Part shown: positions 7,147 to 16,197 of the stretch, in pieces | Numbering within the stretch: the first letter of the stretch is position 1 | Layout of the letters: each line of letters starts with the position of its first letter | Source of the DNA: Burkholderiales bacterium | GTDB lineage: Bacteria > Pseudomonadota > Gammaproteobacteria > Burkholderiales > Burkholderiaceae_D | DNA length: 44,169 nucleotides | Assembly: GCA_016200895.1 (NCBI GenBank) | Contig: JACQDX010000081.1 | Location: forward strand, 1 to 44,169 | Direction: 5' to 3' | Made by a program: the position numbers and the translations under genes | Notes under the pieces: generated by a model | Told to the model about the DNA's origin: nothing | Databases searched by the model: none | What the model saw: only the letters and a program-made list of their open reading frames with translations

Positions 7147-7479
7147 GGCAATATGGTAACCGTAAAATGCTCTTGTATGAATGAGTGACGGTGCATTGTC
7201 TGTCAGGTTTATCACGTGATAATTGCATCAGGCCTGGTAAATGAAATTGCCATAAAGCTTGCCATTTTGTATTTTTAAATATGGCTGTACGTGAAAACCG
7301 AAGTCGCCGCGAGGCCAGCAAAGCTGACAAACTGATGGCATACGGTAAAATAGTAGTGCATAATACGAAATGATGGTCTTGTGTCTTATAGAAGAGTGAT
7401 TGCTCTATAAAATATAAATGCGCAAGGCAAATGATGAGAAAAGCGCGACCCGCTTGATCGCCCAACTACGGAGAAAACG
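7147..7479. promoter_or_regulatory. divergent rluE-icd intergenic region with 14-bp palindrome
   Basis: This 333-bp gap must hold the promoters of rluE (minus) and icd (plus). It contains the perfect palindrome TTATCACGTGATAA (7209-7222) and, nearer icd, two TATAAA stretches (7406-7411, 7413-7418) that could be -10 elements, although no matching -35 is clear. GGAG (7471-7474) is the icd ribosome-binding site. A 30-codon frame at 7281-7373 lacks a ribosome-binding site and is not called. Confidence 0.45.
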
Positions 7480-8733
7480 ATGTATCAACATATTCAAGTA
7501 CCTGCTGAAGGTAAACAAATTACCGTCAATGCTGATTTTTCATTGAATGTTCCTGACAATCCTATCATTCCTTTTATCGAAGGTGATGGTACTGGCGTTG
7601 ATATCAGCCCGGTCATGATCAAGGTCGTTGATGCGGCCGTAGCGAAAGCTTATGGCGGCAAGCGCAAAATCAGCTGGATGGAAATCTATGCTGGTGAAAA
7701 GTCCACTAAAGTATATGGTCCTGACGTCTGGTTGCCAGAAGAAACACTGAAAGTCTTGAAAGATTACGTTGTTTCCATCAAAGGCCCATTGACTACACCA
7801 GTTGGTGGCGGCATCCGTTCCTTGAACGTGGCCCTGCGTCAAGAACTGGATTTGTATGTCTGCTTGCGCCCAGTGCGTTATTTCAAAGGCGTGCCATCTC
7901 CAGTGCGCGAGCCAGAAAAAACAGACATGGTCATCTTCCGTGAAAATTCTGAAGATATCTATGCTGGTATCGAATTCGCTGAAGGCTCTGATCAAGTTAA
8001 AAAACTGATCAAGTTCCTGACTGAAGAAATGGGCGTCAAGAAAATCCGTTTCCCAGAAACTTCTGGTATCGGCATCAAACCAGTATCCCGTGAAGGTACA
8101 GAACGTCTGGTACGCAAAGCCATTCAGTACGCAATCGACAATGACAAGCCATCTGTGACTATCGTCCACAAAGGCAACATCATGAAGTACACCGAAGGTG
8201 GCTTCCGTGACTGGGCGTATGCTTTGGCACAAAAAGAATTCGGCGCTGAACTGATCGACGGCGGCCCATGGTGCAAATTCAAGAATCCAAGGACAGGTAA
8301 AGAAATCACTGTCAAGGATTCCATCGCTGATGCATTCTTGCAGCAAATCCTGTTGCGTCCGGCAGAATACAGCGTTATCGCTACACTGAACCTGAACGGC
8401 GACTATATCTCTGACGCGCTGGCAGCTCAGGTTGGTGGTATCGGTATTGCTCCAGGTGCCAACCTGTCTGACTCTATCGCGATGTTTGAAGCAACCCACG
8501 GTACAGCACCTAAGTATGCTGGTAAAGATTATGTGAACCCAGGTTCTCTGATCTTGTCCGCAGAAATGATGTTGCGCCACATGGGCTGGCTCGAAGCGGC
8601 TGATCTGTTGATCAGCGCGACAGAAAAAGCTATCACAGCCAAGAAAGTTACTTATGACTTCGCCCGCCTGATGGAAGGCGCGACACAAGTGTCTTGCTCC
8701 GGTTTTGGCGATGTCATGATTGAAAACATGTAA
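7480..8733 (+). CDS. icd: NADP-dependent isocitrate dehydrogenase
   Basis: 417 residues, matching the E. coli-type homodimeric enzyme of the TCA cycle that oxidises isocitrate to 2-oxoglutarate and CO2 with NADP+. Visible motifs: [11 protein letters not shown] near the N-terminus, the substrate loop [13 protein letters not shown], in which Ser114 corresponds to the serine phosphorylated by AceK in enteric bacteria, [25 protein letters not shown], and the metal-binding region [11 protein letters not shown]...[29 protein letters not shown] supports NADP preference. The start at 7480 has GGAG five bases upstream. Single gene with its own terminator. AceK control would need an aceK gene elsewhere. 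Confidence 0.97.
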   Translation: MYQHIQVPAEGKQITVNADFSLNVPDNPIIPFIEGDGTGVDISPVMIKVVDAAVAKAYGGKRKISWMEIYAGEKSTKVYGPDVWLPEETLKVLKDYVVSIKGPLTTPVGGGIRSLNVALRQELDLYVCLRPVRYFKGVPSPVREPEKTDMVIFRENSEDIYAGIEFAEGSDQVKKLIKFLTEEMGVKKIRFPETSGIGIKPVSREGTERLVRKAIQYAIDNDKPSVTIVHKGNIMKYTEGGFRDWAYALAQKEFGAELIDGGPWCKFKNPRTGKEITVKDSIADAFLQQILLRPAEYSVIATLNLNGDYISDALAAQVGGIGIAPGANLSDSIAMFEATHGTAPKYAGKDYVNPGSLILSAEMMLRHMGWLEAADLLISATEKAITAKKVTYDFARLMEGATQVSCSGFGDVMIENM

Positions 8734-8789
8734 ATCTGATTCTTTTGTTCTGACTTAAAGAAATTTAGCCAGATAACAAAAAGATAGTT

Positions 8790-8825
8790 AAAGCCCTCTG
8801 TTATAAGACAGGGGGCTTTTTCTTT
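8790..8825 (+). terminator. icd rho-independent terminator
   Basis: A 12-bp stem AAAGCCCTCTGT (8790-8801) with ACAGGGGGCTTT, one G-T pair, followed by a T-rich run. Confidence 0.88.
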
Positions 8826-9097
8826 TGTAGTGTTGCTTTTTTTTTGTTCTGTAACTCAGCACTTTTGAAGCATTTCTTCTATAGAGTTTTTACCAAAGAG
8901 ATATTTCATTCTGATAAAATCAAGGAGAAAAACAAATCTCGAAGTTGATTTTCAAGGCAGGCATAGCGTATTGAATCATTGCTTCGGGACCCGAATGCGA
9001 CCGCTCTGGTATGTGTTCTTATGGCTTTTGATGGCAGGATGCGATTCACTTTTCTTGATCATGAATTTCAAGCGAGTGATCCCTTCTTTGCATACTT
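8826..9097 (+). promoter_or_regulatory. leader/promoter region before the DUF3857 gene
   Basis: TTTACC (8889-8894), a 17-18-bp spacer and TGATAAAAT (8912-8920) form a plausible promoter. A strong Shine-Dalgarno-like AAGGAG at 8922-8927 has no usable start codon at the right distance. A short frame from ATG 8994 to 9156 has a lipoprotein-like leader (LWYVFLWLLMAGC) but only a weak ribosome-binding site; it overlaps the next gene and is not called as a gene. Confidence 0.4.
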
Positions 9098-11962
9098 ATG
9101 ACGCCATCTACCACGCAAGCCCCATCCGAGTTGATCACGCCGAGCAGGCTGACTAAAAAGCATGATAGCAACTACCTTCTCCGGCTTTGCCTGTTTTTGT
9201 TGGCCTGGATGTGTTACAGCTCTGTATATGCTGTTCAAGCAGAGACTCAGGCAAATGGCAAATCACAAGATGCGCAGCGATTTGAAAAAAATCTGACGCG
9301 CGGCGAAGCGGTACCTGCATGGGTGGAGCAGGACAATGGCAGACAAATCGCTGACACCAATACCGCCGCGCCTATAGTCGTCCGTTTATCCGACGTCCAG
9401 ACTTTTGTCGATAAGCAAACCACGACCTATGTGCATCGCATGATGCAGGCGAATGAAGCATCGATGCTGACGCAAGTTGGCCGGATTGAAATTCCATTTC
9501 ACCCGGAATATCAAAAGGTGGGTCTGCACAGTATCAGGGTCATACGCGGTAGCCAGGTTTTTGACAAGACCAATACGGCAGATATCCGCTATCTGCAAAT
9601 GGAAAGCGAACTCGATTCCGGCATCTTCACTGGTTCAGTCACCGCTTCTGTCGTCATTGAAGATATCCGTGTAGGTGATATTGTTGATATAGCCTATTCC
9701 ACGACAGGCCAGAACCCGGTTTTTGACGGGAATTTTTTCCAGTCCATGGTATGGGACAATGTTTATCCCGTTTTACGCAAGCGCATACGTCTTAATTCTC
9801 CTCTCAGCAGACCCATCAAGTACCGTATTCTTGGTCAGGGGGATGGCAATATCCAGATCAAAGAAGAGCAAGCTGCAGACAGGAAAATCCTTACTTTTTC
9901 TGCAGAACAGTTAAAAGCCATTGAATTTGAACCTTATGTGCCCCGTGATGTATTCCAGTTCAGATTCGTGCAATTTTCTGAATTCTCACAATGGAGCCAG
10001 GTTAACCAGTGGGCGCAATCTCTGTTTGATGTAAGTACTGCGAGTGCCGAGGTTGACAAGGTAGTTGTCAGTTTGCGTGGTGCTGCCAATCCCGATGAAA
10101 CTGTCCAGCGAGCTTTGGCTTATGTGCAAGCCGAGATACGCTATCTGTCCATTTCAATCGGTGAGAATTCCCATAAACCTTTTGCACCTGAGGTAGTGCT
10201 GGCGCGACGTTATGGCGACTGCAAGGATAAATCTTTGTTACTGGTCACGCTTTTGCGTAAACTTGGTATAGAGGCTTCTCCGGTATTAATTTCTGCGTCC
10301 AATCCAGCAATGCCGACAAAAATGTTGCCAACGCCGATGGCGTTTGACCATGCAATTGTCAGGGCAAAGGTCAATGGCAAACTATATTTTCTTGACCCTA
10401 CCAGGGCAGCGCAATATGGTCCACTGGTGAATATGGGTCAGGTACATGAAGGCGCACAAGTACTCGTCATCCAAAAGGATACGCATGATCTGGCTGGCGT
10501 TCCAAAGAACGAAGAAGGCACGCCTACAGTGACAGGCCGGTTGGAAAAAATACGTTTGAATAAATTGGATGGCGAGGCAGAATTTCAGGTGACCCATCAA
10601 TATGCAGGGATAGACGCAGAGCACGCGCGTTTTTATCTTGGCAGGCAGAGCAAGGAGCAGTTAAAGAATAGCTATATTGCTTCGGTTTTGCGACGCTACC
10701 CGAACGCAGAACTGAAGTCTGGCCCAACCGTCACCGACAATCGTCAGGCAAATACGCTCAATATTGAATTGAATTTCCAGATACCCGGAATGCTGACCAA
10801 GAATTCTATCGGCTGGCAAATGCGTTATCAGGCTTCGAATATGCGTGAGCGTTTCTTCTTGCCAGAAAATCCCAAGCGCAAGCAGCCTTTGACAACGCCT
10901 ACGCAACCGCCACTGCTGCGCTATGAACTGGAAGTTATTTTGCCAGAAGAGGTAAATGCCAACTACAACCCATCGACAGCTAAAATTGAGAACGCTGCAT
11001 TTCAGGCAAATGAAGTCCTGACTTTCAAGAAAAATGTCTTCAGGGCTACTGTTGAATTACGCAGTTTGAAAGACCGCATCCAGCCGCAAGAAGTAGTTGA
11101 TTTTATGGCCGACACACGAAAAGTCAGTGCCATGCTGGAAGGTTCCATACAAATTCGCAAGACGGATTTGCGTGAATCTGCTGCCCGTGACCAACCTGAC
11201 TTACCCTTGAAGCAGAAAGTTAAAGAGCAACTGGAAGAGGAAATCCGCAGCAAATCAAGCATGATCAATAGAGCGCGAGCCAATGGCAATAATCCCGTAC
11301 TTGCTCTTTGTGAACGTAGCCTGGCCTATGCACGTGCAGGACGCAAGTCTGATGCGAATGCAGATTTACAGGCGCTTAAAAAAGAAACGATAGATACCTA
11401 TGAATATCTGCGTTGCAGGTCGAATGCGTATTTCGCTATAGGAGATTTTAAGAATAGTGAAGTGGACAGCGCCCGTTTGCTGTCGCAGGGGCTCAGTGAT
11501 GGCAAGCTTTATATGTTACGGGGTATGTCTTTGTATGCATTGGGGAGATGGCGCGAAGCTGCAGACAATTTTGGGACGGCAGTTGAGCAAAGCAGCACCA
11601 GTCAGGCTAAATTGCGCGCCAGCATCATGCGCCAACTTGCACTCAGGCGTCAAAATTCGCAATCCATTTTAAGCAATACGATGGATGGCGGTGATGACTG
11701 GCTTAATGACATGCTGTCAGCGACGTATGTAGGTGGAAAGTCTGAAAATCAGGTATTGCATCAGGTGCACAAGCGAACGGGAGACGAACTTGATGTGGCC
11801 TTGGCTGAGGCATACTTTTACATCGCTCAACTGAATATTATTAACGGGAACAAGATCAAGGCTATGGTGTATATGCAACGATCAGTTGAAAAGAGCATGC
11901 TCACTGCAGACTACAGACCATTGGCAGAGTTTGAATCAGAACGATTAAAGAAAAACAAATAA
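9098..11962 (+). CDS. exported DUF3857 / transglutaminase-like protein with C-terminal TPR region
   Basis: 954 residues. A hydrophobic leader YLLRLCLFLLAWMCYSSVYA at about 26-45 is a signal peptide with a long N-region. Residues about 90-320 match the beta-rich DUF3857 region. A transglutaminase/papain-like core follows, with the triad visible: RRYGDCKDKS (Cys375), MAFDHAIV (His418) and FLDPTRA (Asp433). The C-terminal 250 residues look helical with TPR-like repeats (ALCERSLAYARAGRKSDANA). Proteins of this build sit in the periplasm or envelope; biochemical role is not established. Start 9098 is the first possible in-frame codon (a stop lies seven codons upstream) but has no clear Shine-Dalgarno. 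The next gene begins 62 bp on and is probably co-transcribed. Confidence 0.85.
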   Translation: MTPSTTQAPSELITPSRLTKKHDSNYLLRLCLFLLAWMCYSSVYAVQAETQANGKSQDAQRFEKNLTRGEAVPAWVEQDNGRQIADTNTAAPIVVRLSDVQTFVDKQTTTYVHRMMQANEASMLTQVGRIEIPFHPEYQKVGLHSIRVIRGSQVFDKTNTADIRYLQMESELDSGIFTGSVTASVVIEDIRVGDIVDIAYSTTGQNPVFDGNFFQSMVWDNVYPVLRKRIRLNSPLSRPIKYRILGQGDGNIQIKEEQAADRKILTFSAEQLKAIEFEPYVPRDVFQFRFVQFSEFSQWSQVNQWAQSLFDVSTASAEVDKVVVSLRGAANPDETVQRALAYVQAEIRYLSISIGENSHKPFAPEVVLARRYGDCKDKSLLLVTLLRKLGIEASPVLISASNPAMPTKMLPTPMAFDHAIVRAKVNGKLYFLDPTRAAQYGPLVNMGQVHEGAQVLVIQKDTHDLAGVPKNEEGTPTVTGRLEKIRLNKLDGEAEFQVTHQYAGIDAEHARFYLGRQSKEQLKNSYIASVLRRYPNAELKSGPTVTDNRQANTLNIELNFQIPGMLTKNSIGWQMRYQASNMRERFFLPENPKRKQPLTTPTQPPLLRYELEVILPEEVNANYNPSTAKIENAAFQANEVLTFKKNVFRATVELRSLKDRIQPQEVVDFMADTRKVSAMLEGSIQIRKTDLRESAARDQPDLPLKQKVKEQLEEEIRSKSSMINRARANGNNPVLALCERSLAYARAGRKSDANADLQALKKETIDTYEYLRCRSNAYFAIGDFKNSEVDSARLLSQGLSDGKLYMLRGMSLYALGRWREAADNFGTAVEQSSTSQAKLRASIMRQLALRRQNSQSILSNTMDGGDDWLNDMLSATYVGGKSENQVLHQVHKRTGDELDVALAEAYFYIAQLNIINGNKIKAMVYMQRSVEKSMLTADYRPLAEFESERLKKNK

Positions 11963-12008
11963 AGCAAAACAAATAAAACAAAGCAAATAAAACAAAGCAA
12001 ATAAAACC
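11951..12008 (+). repeat. A-rich short tandem repeat, 14-bp unit
   Basis: AAAACAAAGCAAAT is present in two exact copies (11975-11988, 11989-12002) with degenerate copies before and a partial one after. It spans the stop codon at 11960-11962 and most of the gap to the next gene. The copy number may vary between strains. Confidence 0.75.
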
Positions 12009-12023
12009 ATAAATGAGGGAGTA

Positions 12024-13256
12024 ATGATGTTGGTATGCAGATTATTGATAGTCCTGTTTTTGTCCTCTCTGGCTTCGTTTGCTGAAGCCGCCGGGATACC
12101 GATAAATAATCCAGCCAGGATTGAGGATGTACAGAAAATCGTTAGTACGTTTGGTATAGACCAGGGCATGCAGAATGCGATCCGGCGTGATGTAGAAAAT
12201 AATAACAGGACAAAGCCCGAATTATTTTTTGATCAGGAAATTTATATGCGACCATTTACAGTGGATGCGATCAATTTGCACACATCCACTGTACTTGCAA
12301 AGTATATATCTCATGATTATGCACAAAAGCTGTTGAAGGAATTACCCAAGCCAGTAGGAAAAATTTCTACCCGCCTGTGGCTTATCGAGATGAACCAGAA
12401 TCTTGATTCCGCTCGCAGCGAATTCAATAAACTGTCCGCCGCAGACCGCAAGGCGGTGAACGAATTTCGTTCATCGCCAACTTTTCTGAGTATGCTCAAC
12501 GCACTCAATAATAGTAAGGAGGAACGCAAGGAGGAATTGGCAGTCTGGTCTGGTAATGAAATGCAGGGAAGAGTGCGACAAGCACGGAAGTCGATTGCGG
12601 AATTGATGGAAATAGGTATCAAACTTGGGAAAGATGAGGTTGGCGAGAACCTGAAATTATCTGAGCGTATTCCTCTCACCGGTCAGCGCTTTTTTGACCA
12701 GGAGGCGCGTTTAACCTTCGAATACTTGCGCGCCAATATCAAACAGAATTTACGCTTCTCGGAAGAGTTGAAAGCGTTGGACCTGGCAAATGTGTTAAAA
12801 CCCGCCAACCTGACTTCCCATCAAGGCATCGAGAATGGTAATTTGGTGATCCTGACCGCAGAAAATATGTTTGATGACAATTCCAAGCGCTACGACAGTT
12901 TGCGTACAAGCTATACGGATGCGCTGGAAAAAATCGTCATGTCTCCGCAACAAAGGCAAGAAATTATTGCTATCAATAAAAAGAACATGGAAGATATTCT
13001 CGACCTGAGGATACGACGCAATGAACATTTGCGTGCCTTTCTTGAGTTGAAAAAACAGGTTCTGGCCCTTTGCGAAAGCAGTTACGGGAAAATAAAAGTC
13101 GACGGCGACACGCTGCTTTTCGACAATGATCAGGATGTAAATAAATACAACAGCCTGGTCAAGCAGATTAATGTAGAAAGACAAGCCTTGCTGGATTTGG
13201 AAAAGCAGGATCTGGAGGAGCGTGCACGTACATTGGACACGTTCAAAAAGAAATAA
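12024..13256 (+). CDS. exported protein of unknown function
   Basis: 410 residues. A signal peptide is clear: VCRLLIVLFLSSLASFAEA followed by AGIPINNPARIEDVQ. The mature protein is highly charged and mostly helical, with coiled-coil-like segments near the C-terminus (VKQINVERQALLDLEKQDLE). No catalytic motif, transmembrane segment or lipobox is recognised. GAGGGAG (12015-12021) precedes two adjacent ATGs at 12024 and 12027; the second has the better spacing, so the start may be one codon later. It lies 62 bp behind the DUF3857 gene and ahead of a terminator, so the pair probably forms an operon acting in the envelope. I do not recognise the family. Confidence 0.75.
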   Translation: MMLVCRLLIVLFLSSLASFAEAAGIPINNPARIEDVQKIVSTFGIDQGMQNAIRRDVENNNRTKPELFFDQEIYMRPFTVDAINLHTSTVLAKYISHDYAQKLLKELPKPVGKISTRLWLIEMNQNLDSARSEFNKLSAADRKAVNEFRSSPTFLSMLNALNNSKEERKEELAVWSGNEMQGRVRQARKSIAELMEIGIKLGKDEVGENLKLSERIPLTGQRFFDQEARLTFEYLRANIKQNLRFSEELKALDLANVLKPANLTSHQGIENGNLVILTAENMFDDNSKRYDSLRTSYTDALEKIVMSPQQRQEIIAINKKNMEDILDLRIRRNEHLRAFLELKKQVLALCESSYGKIKVDGDTLLFDNDQDVNKYNSLVKQINVERQALLDLEKQDLEERARTLDTFKKK

Positions 13257-13260
13257 TATA

Positions 13261-13306
13261 AAAATAGCCAGCTCAGAGATCAGCTCGTGCTGGACTGGCT
13301 ATTTTT
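13261..13306. terminator. bidirectional terminator between convergent genes
   Basis: AAAATAGCCAG (13261-13271) pairs perfectly with CTGGCTATTTT (13295-13305), with T-rich flank on the right and A/T-rich sequence on the left. Confidence 0.8.
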
Positions 13307-13383
13307 TCTCTATATATTTTTCTATTTCATGCGCTGACGAATTTCGTTCAGCGTTTTGCTCAGCGCCTTGCAGTACAGTGTCT

Positions 13384-14043
13384 TTACACAATCACGTTAT
13401 TCAAGGCGTAACGTATCAAGTCAGCCTGGCCTTCAATATTCAGTTTGCGCTTGATATTCAGTCTATGGGTTTCCACTGTCCTGACACTGAGTCCCAGTTC
13501 CCTGGCGATATGCTTATTGGATTTGCCTGTCGCTATGCATTTCAGGATAGATTTTTCTCTCTGCGTCAGAGCCTGGCTGGTATCGCTGCTGATGGGTTGC
13601 CTGGTCAAGCCTGAACTAAAATACGTACCGCCCGCAATGACGGTATCGATAGCCTCGATGATTTCCACTGCTGGGGCATCCTTGAGTACATAGGCGCGGG
13701 CGCCGGCTTGCATGGACTGGTTCACATATTCAGTTTTTTCATGCATGGACAACATGATGACGGCAATATGCGGATATTCTGTCTTGAAGCGGGCTGTCAG
13801 GCTGATGCCATTGCCGGTACCGAGGTTGATGTCCATCAGTATCAGGTCTACAGGCTTGCTGGCGGCTATCGCCAGGGCTTCCTCTGCCGTGCCTGCTTCG
13901 CCAGCTATCTTGATGCTGGCAATAGTCTCCAGCCTTGCTCTGAGCCCGTCTCTGACCAGGGGGTGATCGTCAACCAGCAATAAATGCACTTGTTGTGCTT
14001 GTTGTGTCTGTTGCGCTGGCTGGACCGGTATGTGCTCGGTCAT
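13384..14043 (-). CDS. NarL/LuxR-family response regulator
   Basis: 219 residues. An unusual Gln-rich N-terminal tail (PAQQTQQAQQ) precedes the receiver domain: LLVDDHPLVRDGL, phosphoacceptor Asp71 in LILMDINLG, and Lys in YVLKDAP. The C-terminal LuxR-type helix-turn-helix is complete: LTQREKSILKCIATGKSNKH then LGLSVRTVETHRLNIKRKLN. It should bind DNA as a dimer when phosphorylated. The gene starts inside the 3' end of the kinase gene (four-base ATGA overlap), so the two are translationally coupled and cognate. Targets are unknown; no nearby gene is an obvious one. Confidence 0.94.
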   Translation of the reverse strand: MTEHIPVQPAQQTQQAQQVHLLLVDDHPLVRDGLRARLETIASIKIAGEAGTAEEALAIAASKPVDLILMDINLGTGNGISLTARFKTEYPHIAVIMLSMHEKTEYVNQSMQAGARAYVLKDAPAVEIIEAIDTVIAGGTYFSSGLTRQPISSDTSQALTQREKSILKCIATGKSNKHIARELGLSVRTVETHRLNIKRKLNIEGQADLIRYALNNVIV

Positions 14044-15407
14044 TGGTTTTCTCCATTTGGTATGCTGGCGGTCACGGTGGTGCCGCTGGTATCGGATTGT
14101 AATTGCAAACTGCCATTAATCGCAGCCAGTCGTTCACGCATATTGCTCAGGCCTATGCCGCGGTGTGGGTGGTTCGCCACGCCTTTGATGTCAAAGCCAC
14201 GACCATCATCAGCGATGATGAGGTTGATGTTTTCCGCATCACTGAGCAAATGCACATTGACATGACTAACTTGCTGGGCATGTTTGTGTATGTTCGTCAG
14301 TGCTTCTTGCGCGACCCTGAACAAGACAGTGTTGCTGATTTCATCCAGCGCATGGAAGTCACCGGCAGCATGAAAACTGACTGGCAAGCCGCTGGCATTT
14401 TCAAATTCATCGGCCAGATGCTCAAAGGCAGCAACCAGACCCAGGTCATCCAGCAAGGCAGGGCGCAGATTATGTGAGATGCGCCTGACTTCGCTGAGTG
14501 CCTCATTGAGTTGATCAGTGGCACGTGCAAAAGATGTTTTTGCTGCCTCCGGACCTGTCACTGATTGATTAAGCTTGACCAGGCCTGATTCTATTTGCAG
14601 CTTGACCGAAACCAGCAATTGACTCAGACCATCATGCAAGTCGCGCGACAGGCGGGCACGCTCATCTTCTTGCGAACTGACTACGCTTTGCGCCAGCACC
14701 TTGAGCTTGGCTTCAGCCAGGCGTGACTCGGTGATATTCAGGGCCAGACCAGACAAGGCAATCAGCAAGGCACTGATAATGGCGATGCCTGCGATCCAGG
14801 ACATGGTGCTTTGTATGTTTTTCGCCACTTGTATGTCAATTTTATTTAAAGCGTCGTCAACGTCATCGAGATAGATGCCTGTGCCCATCATCCAGCCCCA
14901 TTTTTCCAATTGGACGACATAACCCAGTTTGGGCATGACCTTGTGCATGGACGGTTTTTCCCACATATAGCGGATGGCACCACCACCTGCCTTGGCTTTG
15001 TTGAGCAGATTTTGTATGGTCTTGCTGCCCTCTTGGTCTGTCATATCCCACAAATCTTTGCCGACCAGGTCTGGGCGACGCGGATGCATGAGGTTCTTGC
15101 CATCCATATCGTAGATGTAAAAATAGCCATCATCGCCAAAATCCAGAGCGGCCAGTATTTTTTTTGCTTCTTCCTGGACAGCAGGGCCTTGCTGCTTGCC
15201 GTTATACAGATGGGAGATCGCTGCAGTGCCCAGGGTGACGTAATGCTTGAGTTCGGCTTCTTTGCTGGAAAGGTAGGCTTGTTCTATGGTACTTCTTTGT
15301 TGTTTCGCCAAAAAAGTCGCTTGATAAAATACTGCCATCGCGATGCCGGCGAACGCCAGTAACAGGGGTGCTACCGCCAACAGTATGATTTTATGCCTGA
15401 GCTTCAT
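14040..15407 (-). CDS. Cache-domain sensor histidine kinase (HisKA_3)
   Basis: 455 residues in the inner membrane. TM1 is about 8-28 and TM2 about 203-224. The periplasmic part between them is a single Cache domain (GYFYIYDMDGKNLMHPRRPD, GKDLWDMTD, KLGYVVQLEKWGWMMGTGIY), a type that binds small ligands such as carboxylates. The cytoplasmic part has the HisKA_3 dimerisation box ERARLSRDLHDGLSQ with phospho-acceptor His258, then a GHKL ATPase domain (NIHKHAQQ, DDGRGFD, GIGLSNMRERL). The ligand cannot be told from the sequence. It is cotranscribed with the NarL-type regulator at 13384-14043. Confidence 0.94.
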   Translation of the reverse strand: MKLRHKIILLAVAPLLLAFAGIAMAVFYQATFLAKQQRSTIEQAYLSSKEAELKHYVTLGTAAISHLYNGKQQGPAVQEEAKKILAALDFGDDGYFYIYDMDGKNLMHPRRPDLVGKDLWDMTDQEGSKTIQNLLNKAKAGGGAIRYMWEKPSMHKVMPKLGYVVQLEKWGWMMGTGIYLDDVDDALNKIDIQVAKNIQSTMSWIAGIAIISALLIALSGLALNITESRLAEAKLKVLAQSVVSSQEDERARLSRDLHDGLSQLLVSVKLQIESGLVKLNQSVTGPEAAKTSFARATDQLNEALSEVRRISHNLRPALLDDLGLVAAFEHLADEFENASGLPVSFHAAGDFHALDEISNTVLFRVAQEALTNIHKHAQQVSHVNVHLLSDAENINLIIADDGRGFDIKGVANHPHRGIGLSNMRERLAAINGSLQLQSDTSGTTVTASIPNGENQ

Positions 15408-15536
15408 GGGGACAATCTGAGTCTGCGCTTAATAAAGGTCACTAAAAAAGGTCTCTACTGTAGCCTTGAACCCAATTAAAGCAAGATTTAATGAATAAGT
15501 TGGATGAGAGATAATGGGGCAATATCGACAAGGATG

Positions 15537-15566
15537 AAAAAAACCCCGCAATTGCGGGGTTTTTTA
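15537..15566 (-). terminator. cold-shock gene terminator
   Basis: Near-perfect palindrome with core ACCCCGCAATTGCGGGGT flanked by A-run and T-run; located 31 bp past the cold-shock stop codon on the minus strand. Confidence 0.9.
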
Positions 15567-15596
15567 AAAAAACCAAAATCAGTGAAAAATCAAAGA

Positions 15597-15800
15597 TTAA
15601 GGATTTTGGATGTTGGAAGCTTGCTTGCCTTTAGGGCCTTGCGTGACTTCGAACGTTACTTTTTGACCTTCTTTCAGGGTCTTGAAGCCGTTCATCTGGA
15701 TTGCGGAAAAGTGGGCGAACAAATCCTCACCACCGTCATCCGGAGTGATAAAGCCGAAACCTTTGGAATCATTGAACCACTTGACGGTACCTGTTGCCAT
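15597..15800 (-). CDS. cold-shock domain protein (CspA family)
   Basis: 67 residues, the canonical length. The OB-fold has RNP1 as KGFGFITP and RNP2 as DLFAHFS, after [12 protein letters not shown]. It binds single-stranded nucleic acid and works as an RNA chaperone or antiterminator. A promoter candidate stands at 15891-15919, leaving a leader of about 80-90 nt, a common arrangement for regulated cold-shock mRNAs. The gene lies just upstream of clpS in opposite orientation, as in other Burkholderiales. Cold induction itself cannot be judged from sequence because many family members are constitutive. Confidence 0.95.
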   Translation of the reverse strand: MATGTVKWFNDSKGFGFITPDDGGEDLFAHFSAIQMNGFKTLKEGQKVTFEVTQGPKGKQASNIQNP

Positions 15801-15890
15801 AATGCATCTTTCAAATAAAAACTAATCACACGAGCCGTAAAAGCAAGAAACCTAGCACTACGCTACCTCCCCCTTGACCTGCTCACTTCA

Positions 15891-15919
15891 TATTGACGAT
15901 TTACTACTTTATTTGTCAA
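15891..15919 (-). promoter_or_regulatory. candidate cold-shock gene promoter; 15801-16197 gap described
   Basis: Minus strand: TTGACA (15914-15919), 17-bp spacer, TCAATA (15891-15896). The -35 is perfect, the -10 weak. The 397-bp gap 15801-16197 otherwise holds this leader and, on the other strand, the clpS promoter; it is AT-rich and contains no convincing gene. Confidence 0.55.
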
Positions 15920-16185
15920 TAAATATCATTCTTGGCGGAAAAAAAGCTAAAGTCAAGAAACTTCTGGTTACATATCAAGTAGTTTTGCAGTACTGTTGTA
16001 TTTTTACTTAATGACAAGAAAATACCGCGATATTTGATGTGAAGAAATAGTTTTGCTGTTGAAACTTGATCTAAAGGAATTGATCACCATCTGCGAATAA
16101 AGCAGAAAGCGCGTAACATTGACCAAGGAGAAAATTAAGCCGTTTTTATTCGCTTATTATTTGTCTCTGAAATGAATCAACGTAC

Positions 16186-16197
16186 TAGAATATACGT
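16186..16197 (+). promoter_or_regulatory. -10 element placing the clpS transcript start on its ATG
   Basis: TAGAAT (16186-16191) is followed by six bases and then the clpS ATG (16198), the normal -10 to +1 distance. No Shine-Dalgarno sequence lies before the ATG. A weak -35 (TTGTCT, 16161-16166) has a long 19-bp spacer. This suggests a leaderless clpS mRNA. Confidence 0.45.

Noticed and set aside
7281..7373. 30-codon plus-strand frame MAVRENRSRREASKAD...
   Set aside because: It has an ATG but no ribosome-binding site, no hydrophobic or structural signature, and sits in a promoter region.
7540..8688. 382-codon open frame on the strand opposite icd
   Set aside because: It mirrors the icd codon positions exactly, is rich in Phe, Cys and His as expected for an antisense shadow, and has no ribosome-binding site. 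icd itself is certain.
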